DNA of 64,000 nt from Chitinophaga agri (GTDB lineage: Bacteria > Bacteroidota > Bacteroidia > Chitinophagales > Chitinophagaceae): NCBI RefSeq assembly GCF_010093065.1, contig NZ_CP048113.1, forward strand, positions 4,154,001-4,218,000, given 5' to 3'. This document shows, piece by piece, positions 52,687 to 61,058 of the stretch. The notes under the pieces were generated by a model. It ran no database searches. It saw nothing but the letters and a program-made list of their open reading frames with translations, and was not told the origin of the DNA. The translations under genes were made by a program, and so were the position numbers. Positions within the stretch are counted from its first letter, which is position 1, and every line of letters starts with the position of its first letter.

Positions 52687-52920
52687 ATGACCGGCATGTT
52701 TAGACAATATCGCACTGAAATCCGTAACATATTGATTATCGCTATATTGGCGATGGCTTTCCCTTATTTACCTAAACTGGCAGGTTTCCTGCTGACAACG
52801 ACCAATGGGTCTGTTATCACATTAAGCCTGATAGGTGCTACGGTACTGGCCTTTACAATTAAGATATACTTCCGCATATTAGTGATGCGTATTAATAAAG
52901 ACAATGAGGCAGTAGCCTGA
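52687..52920 (+). CDS. small membrane protein
   Basis: A 77-residue protein with two membrane helices (about 14-33 and 42-65) and short charged ends (MTGMFRQYRTEIRN at the N-terminus). It has a promoter box upstream and lies 36 bp before the YHS lipoprotein gene on the same strand, so they may be cotranscribed. I do not recognise a family. The length of open frame, codon use and TM pattern support it as a real gene. Confidence 0.6.
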   Translation: MTGMFRQYRTEIRNILIIAILAMAFPYLPKLAGFLLTTTNGSVITLSLIGATVLAFTIKIYFRILVMRINKDNEAVA

Positions 52921-52956
52921 TTATTCTCAAACGTCAATTATCAACCATTCACCATT

Positions 52957-53265
52957 ATGATGAAGTCCATACTCTACGTTTCCTATACATTGTTGGTTGC
53001 TGCGCTCCTGACAGCTTGTGGCAATGCTGGCACCAAAGAGGCAGCCAGCCATGATTCCGTAAGCACCCAACCAGCGGAACATGCACCTGCTGAAAATGCG
53101 GTTGTTGCCGGTAAGCTGCCAGACCCTGTGTGTGGCATGCCTTATGATACTATGTATAAGGAATGGAGCGTTTATAAAACTGATACCGTTCATTTCTGTT
53201 CCCCTACCTGTAAGCGAGTGTTTGACAAGAATCCGGAGAAATACGCAGGCAAACTGGGGCTATAA
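52957..53265 (+). CDS. YHS domain lipoprotein
   Basis: A 102-residue lipoprotein. The lipobox LLTAC (Cys21) is followed by a linker rich in Ala, Ser and Pro (about 25-55). The YHS domain (about 56-102) has DPVCGMPYD and, later, FCSPTCKRVFDKNPEKYAGKL. The first Cys and the CSPTC pair form the metal-binding pattern of YHS/TRASH domains, which often bind copper or other soft metals. It is lipid-anchored, probably at the outer membrane. A second ATG one codon in is possible. A role in metal handling is inference; no copper pump is nearby. Confidence 0.88.
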   Translation: MMKSILYVSYTLLVAALLTACGNAGTKEAASHDSVSTQPAEHAPAENAVVAGKLPDPVCGMPYDTMYKEWSVYKTDTVHFCSPTCKRVFDKNPEKYAGKLGL

Positions 53266-53344
53266 TCGACCATCAGCCTTTTTTTATCTCTTACCCCATG
53301 TAACTAAGTAGAATATTTTGCGTTCTAATTACAAACTCCTATGC

Positions 53345-53752
53345 ATGAGATCACTATTAACCAGCTTGCTGCTACTCATGTTACTCTGCAGCTGCGAGAA
53401 AAATGATATTGAGGCAACCCCCTCAATAGATGTAACGGGTTCCTGGCAGTTATCCCAGCAGTATTCCCTGCCGGATACATCCTGGCAGGGAATCAGTCCT
53501 AAAGACTCTGCGTTGTATGTATTTGGCCGGAACGGACAATTCGTCTTTGATGCCAAAACTTACCACCTCACCGGAACTTATAAAGTTGTCCCTGCCGGTC
53601 ATAAGGTCAACCTGATCATTACCGGGCAGGATTCTGTAGCCCAATATCTGCAGGTAGAAAGGCTGACGGATACCAGCATCCGTATTAATGACTGGCTGAT
53701 CGGTGTCAATAAAGAACAGGTAAGCCGTAAGTTCATCCTGATCAACAGGTAA
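53345..53752 (+). CDS. lipocalin-like lipoprotein
   Basis: A 135-residue lipoprotein from ATG 53345, chosen because the signal sequence (MRSLLTSLLLLMLLCSC) follows; the frame is open 9 codons upstream. The lipobox is LCSC. The mature domain has a lipocalin-like pattern: DVTGSWQL opening strand, then G-Q-F-V-F-D and LTGTYKVV, a central strand VNLIITG and a final strand IRINDW. Lipocalin-like domains bind hydrophobic ligands, but the function here is unknown. It resembles the lipoprotein at 60565-61053 in layout. Confidence 0.7.
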   Translation: MRSLLTSLLLLMLLCSCEKNDIEATPSIDVTGSWQLSQQYSLPDTSWQGISPKDSALYVFGRNGQFVFDAKTYHLTGTYKVVPAGHKVNLIITGQDSVAQYLQVERLTDTSIRINDWLIGVNKEQVSRKFILINR

Positions 53753-53774
53753 ATTGCGCTTAAGCATTCATGAT

Positions 53775-53804
53775 ATAAAAAAGTCCCGGGATAAGTCCCG
53801 GGAC
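53775..53804 (-). terminator. minus-strand intrinsic terminator without a known gene
   Basis: A perfect 8-bp GC stem (53783-53790 with 53797-53804) has a 6-nt loop. On the minus strand it is followed by T6 (complement of 53777-53782). On the plus strand no T-tract follows. The oriented signal implies a minus-strand transcript entering from the right. Confidence 0.7.
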
Positions 53805-54070
53805 GTTCGATTAAAACAGCTTATGAAAATCTACGCTTACGTTCAAATTATGATGTAAAGCTACCCCTCGTGTATTACTGCACTGTTACCCCTACATTAT
53901 CTGCGTATTAACAAATTCTATCAGGAAGAGGAAACCCCAGACAGGAACTGAACTATCAGGCTCATTCCAGGGAGAATCGTGTACCTGTTTTCGAAGACAT
54001 TTACAGGCTGACGCAGCGCTATTCACTGCTGCGCAATTATCGGCGGAGACCTATTGAATATTTTCAATCG
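53805..54070 (-). ncRNA. possible small RNA ending at the 53.8-kb terminator
   Basis: This interval has no plausible gene on either strand, yet a minus-strand terminator sits at its left end. It holds a stable hairpin (CGCAGC at 54012-54017 with GCTGCG at 54028-54033), two copies of AGGGGTA on the minus strand (near 53864 and 53888), and the palindrome ATTGAA-TATT-TTCAAT near 54052-54067 at its right end. I do not recognise an Rfam family. The limits are guesses, and it may not be transcribed. Confidence 0.3.
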
Positions 54071-54161
54071 GATCGCTAATTATATTAAACATCATCTAAC
54101 ATGAACGCCAAAACAAAAGATATAAATTCAGTAAATTAACTGTATAACAATATAATTGTAA

Positions 54162-54926
54162 ATGGCAAAGCAAAATTCCTTAATAACATTCACAGGGAAA
54201 CTCGGCAATATCATCGGCTACTGCCGGGATGGACAATACTATCTGCGTAGTATGCCGGAAAAGGTCAGACAGACAAACGCGACCCGTCAGGCAGCTAAAC
54301 GATTCGGTATCGCCAGCAAACAAGCGGCACTTATCCGCCGGGCGGTAGGTCCTGATCTGGATATCCCCTGTGATGGCAATCATGTAAACCGGCTGAATAG
54401 GGCTTTTCTTCTGGCGGGTATTGGTAACACGAAGGGTATAACAGGCTTTCGTTTCAATCAGCATACCGGAATAGAACAGTTCCTGCCGGTAGCGCCCCGG
54501 TTTACCAGGGACGGCGTGTTACATATACCAGCACAGACAATGCCTCAATACAGGCAGTTTACTGCATTAGAAGTAAAGGTCATTGCCACGCGTGTTGATT
54601 TCGCCTCCAGAAGGATAATAGGGGTGGATGCAGCTATGACGGTCATTCCTGCCATGGGGGTATTTACCGGTACCACGCTTTCAGTAGAGGTGCCTGGCAA
54701 TGGGATGCTGGTCGTTATTGTGCAAATACGGGCGCTTAATGGGGATGTTCCAACGAATAACCGGCATTACCAGGCTGCAGATATTATTGCTGTTCTCGAA
54801 CCACAGACAAAGCAGGTGTATCATTCACAGAAACATTCAGCATATTTGACATCAGCACCAGCCATATATGACGTAGTGGCTTCCACATACCCACATTCCC
54901 CCGATTCATATATCCAAAGGGAGTGA
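54162..54926 (+). CDS. hypothetical protein, DUF6266-like N-terminus
   Basis: A 254-residue protein. The first 60 residues (ITFTGKLGNIIGYCRDGQYY, RSMPEK, then a basic helix) resemble the GKxGNxxGxxxxGxxYxRSxP pattern of DUF6266 proteins, which are common in Bacteroidota and of unknown role. The rest is beta-rich with Val/Ile strands (LEVKVIATRVDFASRRIIG) and has no enzyme motif. There is no signal peptide. Very AT-rich DNA just upstream and the accessory patch that follows suggest a variable region. Confidence 0.6.
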   Translation: MAKQNSLITFTGKLGNIIGYCRDGQYYLRSMPEKVRQTNATRQAAKRFGIASKQAALIRRAVGPDLDIPCDGNHVNRLNRAFLLAGIGNTKGITGFRFNQHTGIEQFLPVAPRFTRDGVLHIPAQTMPQYRQFTALEVKVIATRVDFASRRIIGVDAAMTVIPAMGVFTGTTLSVEVPGNGMLVVIVQIRALNGDVPTNNRHYQAADIIAVLEPQTKQVYHSQKHSAYLTSAPAIYDVVASTYPHSPDSYIQRE

Positions 54927-55031
54927 TCATCGTTAAACAGAGATCAATGCGCCAACCATATACTTGAATAAAGAAACCGTTCTGTTGATCTCTCCCTCTT
55001 TGTCATCCTATACCTGGTTAAAATACGCTTA
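54927..55031. other. intergenic, no gene seen
   Basis: About 100 bp between the DUF6266-like gene and the broken minus-strand frame. I see no promoter or terminator that I can support. Confidence 0.4.
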
Positions 55032-55324
55032 TTAACATCGGTTATGTTCAAAATCTTGCTCAGCAGGTCTGGCTGCTGACATTTTCTTATTGCCTAAACT
55101 CAGCGTATTGTTCATCTCTCGGGTATTGTCTGACAAAACCACGTGTGTATAATACTTACGGATCAAGTCCACCTTTACTTCTGGGCTAATATTGCCTATT
55201 ACCTTCTTTATGGGCGGTCTCTTATCATTAGTAATCAGATTATAAACAAACCAACATACGGCAGTGTCTGTCCGCCAATCAGGTCAAAATGATACGTGCC
55301 CTCTAAAACAGCTTTAGGTATCAT
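55032..55324 (-). pseudogene. broken minus-strand reading frame (frameshifted)
   Basis: From an ATG at 55322-55324 the minus strand reads about 28 codons (MIPKAVLEGTYHFDLIGGQT...), then hits TGA; a second frame, shifted by -1 near 55252, carries on for some 65 codons (KKVIGNISPEVKVDLIRKYY..., DNTREMNNTLSLGNKK) to TAA at 55032-55034. The two halves have protein-like composition and join without loss except for the shift. No family recognised. It may be a decayed gene, or the second part may be a fragment of a different one. Confidence 0.4.
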
Positions 55325-55497
55325 AATTGCGATTATATTGTTAATGGGCAATAAAGACAGTTAAATTTTAGGTATTTCAATTAACTTTATTAATATAAAG
55401 TAATGATTAAGCTTAGACCAAACAGCATTTAATTGAACATATGTCAATAAATGATGCTATTTCTTAACTATTCCTAGTAATTAACAAATAGAATACC

Positions 55498-55923
55498 ATG
55501 GTACCAAGCTCAAATAGATTTTTTAAGAAGTGTCAGCTGAAAGCAGAAAACAAAATGATGAAAGCAGATGAAAAAAATAATGCAGTAATTACCAAAAGAA
55601 ATACGGATTTACTAAAGCAGATGGAGGCAATGGAGAACCAAAATGCCTACATGTATGTAAATCAAAATTATCCGTTCAATGTCCCTGTGCCAACCAACGA
55701 GGAAAAGGAACTAAAAAGTAAAAGATTATTCTTGTGGGCTGAGATAACTCTATTAACCCAGATCAAAAACAACGGCCCATTTACAGGAGACGATAATGCT
55801 ATTCAATCATTAAGCGAAGCGCAAAAAGCTGCTTTAAATTTCGCTGAGCATGTAAAAAATGACCCACGTCAAATTGAAGATCAAATTAAGACCTTAGAAA
55901 AGCAATTGTATTCGCTTATTTAA
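55498..55923 (+). CDS. hypothetical coiled-coil protein
   Basis: A 141-residue, highly charged protein without signal peptide. Residues ~10-75 and ~115-141 are helical and coiled-coil-like (KKCQLKAENKMMKADEKN; DPRQIEDQIKTLEKQLYSLI). The middle is Asn/Gln/Pro-rich (NQNYPFNVPVPTNEEKELK). DNA is AT-rich. The last 30 bases overlap the end of the minus-strand gene 55894-56715. No family recognised. Together they look like an accessory pair. Confidence 0.55.
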   Translation: MVPSSNRFFKKCQLKAENKMMKADEKNNAVITKRNTDLLKQMEAMENQNAYMYVNQNYPFNVPVPTNEEKELKSKRLFLWAEITLLTQIKNNGPFTGDDNAIQSLSEAQKAALNFAEHVKNDPRQIEDQIKTLEKQLYSLI

Positions 55924-56715
55924 AAACTCTAACAGGTGTTTTACATTCTTGAGTTCATTTTCAGTTAGCTGGTTAACCTCGTTATTATGAGCTTGCAAGA
56001 TGAGATTTAATTTTGCTTGTTTATATAAAATGTAATCCTTGTAACGTTGCATACAGTCATCATTCGGCGTTAAATCAAAGTACGCCTCTATACTTTCTCC
56101 ATATATCAGCCATATATCTCTCCCGGTCATAGTCAACTCCTGATTTTCTAACTCTGATGTAAAGGTTATAAGTTCTTCGCATCTAATTAAATCATTTGGA
56201 GTTGGAAATTTTTCATGATCTATTCCAAATCTGGATAATACATTTTTGTATACTTTTTCACCATCTGGGAGTGGCTTCCAACCGTAAGAAGGCCAGACGA
56301 AGTAGCCGCTAAATATTTTTCTTATTCCATATGTACCCGCTGCCTTACATTCCATTCGTTCAACGCCTGCTATCATCAGGTAATCTAATTGACTGCTGAA
56401 CGCGATTAACCCCATCCCTGTTTCTTTATCAATACTCAGTGTAAATAATTCATTTCTTACTATCTGGTTGTCGAAGTCAAATCTTCTTTCAAGTTCTACT
56501 GCGTCGGTAACGATATTTACCTGAAGTAAATCCGTTAGCACGAAAATCACATGGAGACGAGGATTATCCCGCAGTTCTGTAAAACTATAAAAAGGATAAA
56601 CACCAGTGCAGCCTAATACTAATTTTAACGGCAACGAACATCCCGTAAGCGTAAAAAAATTCTCTTCATTTAGCTCAATTTTGAGCATATTAGGTTTTTG
56701 AAAAAATAAGGACAT
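55894..56715 (-). CDS. hypothetical protein
   Basis: A 273-residue protein without signal peptide or membrane helices. The N-terminus is beta-rich (FFTLTGCSLPLKLVLGCTGV). The middle has VERMECKAAGTYGIRKIFSG and SYGWKPLPDGEKVY, and the last third is helical (LYKQAKLNLILQAHNNEVNQ). DNA is AT-rich, unlike flanking core genes. It could be an immunity-type protein of a polymorphic toxin or antiphage unit, but this is a guess from composition and context. Overlaps its convergent neighbour by 30 bp. Confidence 0.6.
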   Translation of the reverse strand: MSLFFQKPNMLKIELNEENFFTLTGCSLPLKLVLGCTGVYPFYSFTELRDNPRLHVIFVLTDLLQVNIVTDAVELERRFDFDNQIVRNELFTLSIDKETGMGLIAFSSQLDYLMIAGVERMECKAAGTYGIRKIFSGYFVWPSYGWKPLPDGEKVYKNVLSRFGIDHEKFPTPNDLIRCEELITFTSELENQELTMTGRDIWLIYGESIEAYFDLTPNDDCMQRYKDYILYKQAKLNLILQAHNNEVNQLTENELKNVKHLLEFLNKRIQLLF

Positions 56716-56852
56716 TATCTCAAAAGTTTTGGTGCGTTATCTTACAGTAAAAAATGGCCGGCGACATTTGGGGATTGAGGTAACAAACGCCGTAAGCGCG
56801 GCGCAAATCTACTGGTTTTCATTGAGTAAAAGCACAACGATCCCTATCCTAT

Positions 56853-56890
56853 AAAAAAAGCCGGACTGTGTCACCACAGTCCGGCTTTTC
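56853..56890 (-). terminator. intrinsic terminator of the Oar-like receptor gene
   Basis: A perfect 14-bp stem (56857-56870 with 56875-56888) has a 4-nt loop, with an A-run on the left (T-run on the minus strand) and TTTT on the right. It lies just downstream of the receptor stop at 56908 on the minus strand. The rest of 56716-56907 shows no gene. Confidence 0.9.
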
Positions 56891-56907
56891 CTATCAAACC
56901 TCACGTA

Positions 56908-59900
56908 TTAGAATGAATATCTTAATCCTAACTGCATCTGGTGCCTGCTACCAAAGAAGTCTCTTGAGTATGGAGTGCCAGGGTTAGACCAGGTATATAC
57001 CGGGTAAGCGGTAGGCGTACCTGCAGTTTTGGTGCTCAGACCAACGCTCGCTGTTGAGTTGAAAGTGTTTGGAGAGAAGTATTGAATACCCCAGTCTTTG
57101 TTCAACAGGTTGGTCAGGTTGATGATATCGTAAGTCAGTGTAAGCGTATGCGTTGTTTTACCTGCTTTGAAGTTGAAATCCTGTGAGAAACGGAAGTCAG
57201 CCTGTGTATTCCATGGCGTACGGCCACCATTACGTTCCGTGAACTGGCCTTTGCGGCTGCTCAGGTATTTATCACCTTCTACGTAAGAAAAGAATGCATC
57301 AGCCATTGCCTGGTTTTCAGCAGAGAAGAACTTACGTGCTTCAGCCTGATCTTTCGGAATGTATGCTAAGCTAACCTGCTGTGGTGTACCCTGTACAGTA
57401 GCGTTTACGAAACCGTAAGAGAATGGCGTACCAGAAGCTGTATTGAAGAACAGGGCAAAGTTAGAAATGAAACGTCCATCACGTGTCCAGTCTTTTTTGT
57501 AGCTGGCAGTAGCCACGATACGGTGACGGATGTCAAAGTTAGAATAAGCCAGATGTGGATCATTCGGATTCAGTGCCTGGTTCAGCTGCCAGTTAGACTC
57601 CATTGAGTTACGGATACCGTTGGTGATGTCTTTAGACTGACCGTAAGTGTAGGCTACGTTGAAATTCAAACCGAAGTCCAATGCTTTACTCACCTGGCCG
57701 GTCACTGCATAACGGTAACCTTTGTTAGTGTTAGACAGCAGGTATGCGTTTGTGAATTTAGAGTTGATCTTAGAACCGCTATAGATAGGCTGCTGCTTAT
57801 CTGTATCGTATACCATATAAGTAGGATTATCTACCAGGTTTACCTGCTGGAATTTCAGATCATAGATGGTTTTAGTGTAGATCGCTTCAAAGGTGAATTT
57901 CCATCTGTTCTGTGTAGAGTAGTCTAATGCTACGCTGCTTCTCCACATCTGTGGCATTTTGAAATTATTGTCGATCAGGTCAACCTGTGTTGCACCTGTA
58001 GCGTCATTCACATTAACACCCTGTGCAGTCACAAACTGTGCAGCACCCTGGTCAGATACTTTCACCGGATTGCTACCAGCTGCCGGAGGTGCTGCTGCTG
58101 TAAAACGTTTGTCGTAAGCACCGTAAGAAGTACCATTGTTATAGTAGGCATAGCCTAACCATGCGAATGGAATACGACCGGTAAACAGACCTGTTCCACC
58201 ACGCAGTACAAGGCTCTGATCGCCTTTGATATCGTAGTTAAAGCCCAGACGAGGGGAGATCTGAATATTGTTCAGGTATTTATTATTGATATCTTTCGGC
58301 TGTGTATAACTGTAAGTTGTACCGAAGTTAGGATCAACCGGAGAACCAGTGGTCTTATCACTCAGGCGCTGTCTGTTAGGCAGGCTGGTATAGTCGAAAC
58401 GGAGACCTGGAGTCAGTTTGAAACGGTCAGTCAGCTGGATCTCATCCTGTGCATACAGGCTGTACATACCGATCTTGAACTGAGCCGGCGGATTCGCCAT
58501 GATATAATCACGGGAGTTGTTAGTATAGTTAAAGTTAGCACGTACACGGCTAGGCGCATCATTCAGGAAAGCACCAATGCTATCGTAGTCAACACGACCA
58601 TTCCATGAGTTTACAAAACCATAAGTGATGTTGTATAACTCATTGTGCGTACCAATGGTGATATTGTGTTTACCCTTGAAGATATTCACGTTATCTGTGA
58701 ACTCAAAAGTCTTCTGCTTCATGTCAAAGATAGACGCTTCACGGTCAGTACCCAGGAAGATGGTACCACCTCTCGATTTGATCTGGATCTGTGCCAGGGA
58801 AGGATCAGAAGATGGCTCACGATAATCGTGAACAGTAGAGTAACCAATGATCAAACTGTTAGAAACTGTATTATTGAAACGACTTTTCAGTTCAGCTACA
58901 GTGGAGCTCTGATTGTTCACCTGTTTGAAGTCGATACCACCGAAACGGAAGTTCTGTTGGTCACGTTCCAGGTTAGTTGCTTCCGAAGTGATAGTGTTAT
59001 TACGTAATGACAACTGATGTTTGTCGTTGATATTCCAGTCTACACGGTTGAAGAACTTGTTGGAATTAGCGTAGATAGAAGTGTTGCTATAAGTTCCCGG
59101 ATCGTATTTACCACTCTTGGTAACATCCAGGTTCAGCATGTGCTGACGGATCTTTTCAGCTTCTTCTACAGTGATCAGCGGCATGTCCGCGGAACCTGCA
59201 CCCAGGATCACCGGATCACGACGACGGGCGATCTCTTCGTTGGTGAAGAAGAATAATTTATCCTTGATGATAGGGAAACCCAATCTGATACCAGTCTGGT
59301 AATCATGAAAATCGGAAGGCAGTTTTGAACCGTCACCTGCATTGTTCCTACCGATCATGCCTGCGTTACGGCCGAAACCATATACAGAACCATGAAATTC
59401 GTTGGTACCGCTACGGGTTACCGCATTGATACTACCCCCCAGGAAGTTACCAATTTTCACGTCGTAAGGAGCCAGGTACACCTGGATATCCTGGATCGCA
59501 TCCAGTGATACCGGGTTAGAACGGGTACTGCTACCAGGCTGTCCGGAGCTGTTGCTCTGACCACCCATGGAAGGACTGAACCCGATCGCATCATTGTTGA
59601 TAGCACCATCCAGTGTGACGTTATTATAACGGTAGTTGGTACCCAGGAAAGAGTTGTTGTTACTCTGTGGAGTAGCACGGGTAAAATCCTGGAAGCTACG
59701 GTTAATGGAAGGCAGTGTTTTTAATGCGTTCTGACCGATCTTAAAGGAGGCACTACCTTTCTGGGTGCTGTTACCTTTTACGACTACCTCGCTCAGTGCA
59801 GTAGAAGCGTCTGTCAGCTGAAAGTTGAAAGTAGAGCTACCCAGGGAAAGATTGATCCCAGGCGCTTCTTCAGTCTTAAAACCAATATAGGAAACGGTGA

Positions 59901-60144
59901 TGGTGTAAGGACCACCCGGATTGATGTTGTTGATAAGGTAACGACCATCGGCTTGTGTCTGTGCGCCGTAACGGGTACCGGTGGAAGTGTTTACTGCCAG
60001 TACTGTAACCCCTGGCAGGGCCTCGCCTTTCGTGCTCACTATTTTCCCACTGATCTGGGAGGTAGTGATCTGCGCCTTCAGGTTGGCTACAGACAGCACC
60101 AGGATACTCACAAATAACAATAATGAATAGAATTGCTTATTCAC
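56908..60144 (-). CDS. Oar-like TonB-dependent receptor with carboxypeptidase-like domain
   Basis: A 1078-residue outer-membrane protein. Signal peptide 1-24 (cut after LKA). A CarboxypepD_reg-like domain (about 29-110, QISGKIVSTKGEALPGVTVL and ADGRYLINNINPGGPY). The plug (about 115-250) has ALSEVVVKGN, LDAIQDIQVYLAPYDVKIGN and GGSINAVTRSGTNEFHG. The barrel ends with LGLRYSF, a typical aromatic end. There is no STN domain and no SusD neighbour, so it is the Oar subtype. Members take up large ligands or act in surface adhesion or secretion; the ligand is unknown. It is a single gene with a two-palindrome operator and a -7 box at 60163. Confidence 0.93.
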   Translation of the reverse strand: MNKQFYSLLLFVSILVLSVANLKAQITTSQISGKIVSTKGEALPGVTVLAVNTSTGTRYGAQTQADGRYLINNINPGGPYTITVSYIGFKTEEAPGINLSLGSSTFNFQLTDASTALSEVVVKGNSTQKGSASFKIGQNALKTLPSINRSFQDFTRATPQSNNNSFLGTNYRYNNVTLDGAINNDAIGFSPSMGGQSNSSGQPGSSTRSNPVSLDAIQDIQVYLAPYDVKIGNFLGGSINAVTRSGTNEFHGSVYGFGRNAGMIGRNNAGDGSKLPSDFHDYQTGIRLGFPIIKDKLFFFTNEEIARRRDPVILGAGSADMPLITVEEAEKIRQHMLNLDVTKSGKYDPGTYSNTSIYANSNKFFNRVDWNINDKHQLSLRNNTITSEATNLERDQQNFRFGGIDFKQVNNQSSTVAELKSRFNNTVSNSLIIGYSTVHDYREPSSDPSLAQIQIKSRGGTIFLGTDREASIFDMKQKTFEFTDNVNIFKGKHNITIGTHNELYNITYGFVNSWNGRVDYDSIGAFLNDAPSRVRANFNYTNNSRDYIMANPPAQFKIGMYSLYAQDEIQLTDRFKLTPGLRFDYTSLPNRQRLSDKTTGSPVDPNFGTTYSYTQPKDINNKYLNNIQISPRLGFNYDIKGDQSLVLRGGTGLFTGRIPFAWLGYAYYNNGTSYGAYDKRFTAAAPPAAGSNPVKVSDQGAAQFVTAQGVNVNDATGATQVDLIDNNFKMPQMWRSSVALDYSTQNRWKFTFEAIYTKTIYDLKFQQVNLVDNPTYMVYDTDKQQPIYSGSKINSKFTNAYLLSNTNKGYRYAVTGQVSKALDFGLNFNVAYTYGQSKDITNGIRNSMESNWQLNQALNPNDPHLAYSNFDIRHRIVATASYKKDWTRDGRFISNFALFFNTASGTPFSYGFVNATVQGTPQQVSLAYIPKDQAEARKFFSAENQAMADAFFSYVEGDKYLSSRKGQFTERNGGRTPWNTQADFRFSQDFNFKAGKTTHTLTLTYDIINLTNLLNKDWGIQYFSPNTFNSTASVGLSTKTAGTPTAYPVYTWSNPGTPYSRDFFGSRHQMQLGLRYSF

Positions 60145-60162
60145 GTCTTTTCAATTTTGACG

Positions 60163-60170
60163 CAAACGTA
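60163..60170 (-). promoter_or_regulatory. candidate -7 promoter box of the receptor gene
   Basis: The minus strand reads TACGTTTG, an exact TAnnTTTG match, 18 bp before the start codon. No TTG at 19 bp. The region upstream is the palindrome pair at 60191-60220. Confidence 0.45.
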
Positions 60171-60190
60171 TCCCTGCTACATTACGCATA

Positions 60191-60220
60191 TGTTAACACA
60201 ATATTAAGTTAATGTTAACA
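60191..60220. promoter_or_regulatory. two tandem TGTTAACA palindromes, candidate operator
   Basis: Two identical 8-bp palindromes TGTTAACA (60191-60198 and 60213-60220) sit 22 bp apart start to start, as part of a longer direct repeat ATGTTAACAC. They lie 20-50 bp upstream of the -7 box of the receptor gene. This is the layout of a dimer-pair operator. I do not recognise the regulator. Confidence 0.55.
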
Positions 60221-60488
60221 CCTGGTCGCACGTATCAATCTCAACAACTTACAAATTAAGCTATCGAGTTATGTGATCAATATTTCTGTTAGGCTTGTCA
60301 ATTTCTTACTCATTCCCGGGCATAGATATAGGATGCATGACAGGAGAAGTAACTGAAATTTTATTCATACAAGCTTGGTTCGCATTAACAAAAAGGGTTT
60401 CGATATTAATAGGTTTCCTTATTTGTTCGCATATTTTCAAAAATAACCTGCGTGTGTTAAGAGAAGGTTACCCCAATATTAAGTTTGA

Positions 60489-60496
60489 TAATTTTG
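60489..60496 (+). promoter_or_regulatory. candidate -7 promoter box of the lipocalin-like gene
   Basis: TAATTTTG matches TAnnTTTG exactly. The predicted leader to ATG 60565 is about 60 nt. No TTG at 19 bp. The intervening plus-strand frame at 60295-60504 has no good start and is not supported. The rest of the 420-bp gap holds only the operator pair. Confidence 0.4.
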
Positions 60497-60564
60497 TATG
60501 TTAAGTTTTTACAGCATGTAACATCTGAGGTAGCAGGATCGCTTTAATCTAAAATCCCCCGTAT

Positions 60565-61053
60565 ATGAAACCAATCTCCAAAGCCTTATTACTGTGCTGT
60601 GTCATTGCTGCCTCCCTTGCGCTGGGAGCCTGCTCCGAAAAGGACAAAATAAACCCTGTTGTATGCTGGGAACCTGGCGACAAAGCTGACGTTGTCGGTA
60701 AATGGGAGCTAAACGGATATCTCCCATTCTCAGATACAATGCAATGGAATGCAGTTGTTCCAAATGAGGACAAGATCTTCTTTACATTCCGTAGGGATGG
60801 CTCTTACTCGATGGACAGACCCGGACTTAACATACATTTCAGCGGCACCTACAAAGCCGGATATGTTTATTCCGATAGTATCCATCAGTCAGTCATAAAG
60901 CTTGACCTCACCGAAAACGGTGTATTGACTGAGTACAGATTACAGTGGATCGATGGTACTGAGACCTTCCGCCTTGACTGGTGGTGGCTGTGGTGCGCGA
61001 CTGGATACAGCAGTATGCGTTATAAGAGAATCACAGACAGCTCCGCGAACTGA
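60565..61053 (+). CDS. lipocalin-like lipoprotein
   Basis: A 162-residue lipoprotein (lipobox LGAC, Cys23, then SEKDK). The mature domain opens with a VVGKWELNGYLP strand like that of lipocalin-type proteins, then IFFTFRRDGSYSMD and IHFSGTYKAG strands, and a Trp-rich strand LDWWWLWCATG. Function unknown; envelope-anchored. It has the same general layout as 53345-53752. It converges with the Lrp gene, with only 5 bp between stops. Confidence 0.7.
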   Translation: MKPISKALLLCCVIAASLALGACSEKDKINPVVCWEPGDKADVVGKWELNGYLPFSDTMQWNAVVPNEDKIFFTFRRDGSYSMDRPGLNIHFSGTYKAGYVYSDSIHQSVIKLDLTENGVLTEYRLQWIDGTETFRLDWWWLWCATGYSSMRYKRITDSSAN

Positions 61054-61058
61054 TAACA

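Noticed and set aside
60295..60504. Open frame of 69 codons upstream of the lipocalin-like gene
   Set aside because: Starts at TTG, has no recognisable features, and contains the promoter box of the next gene.
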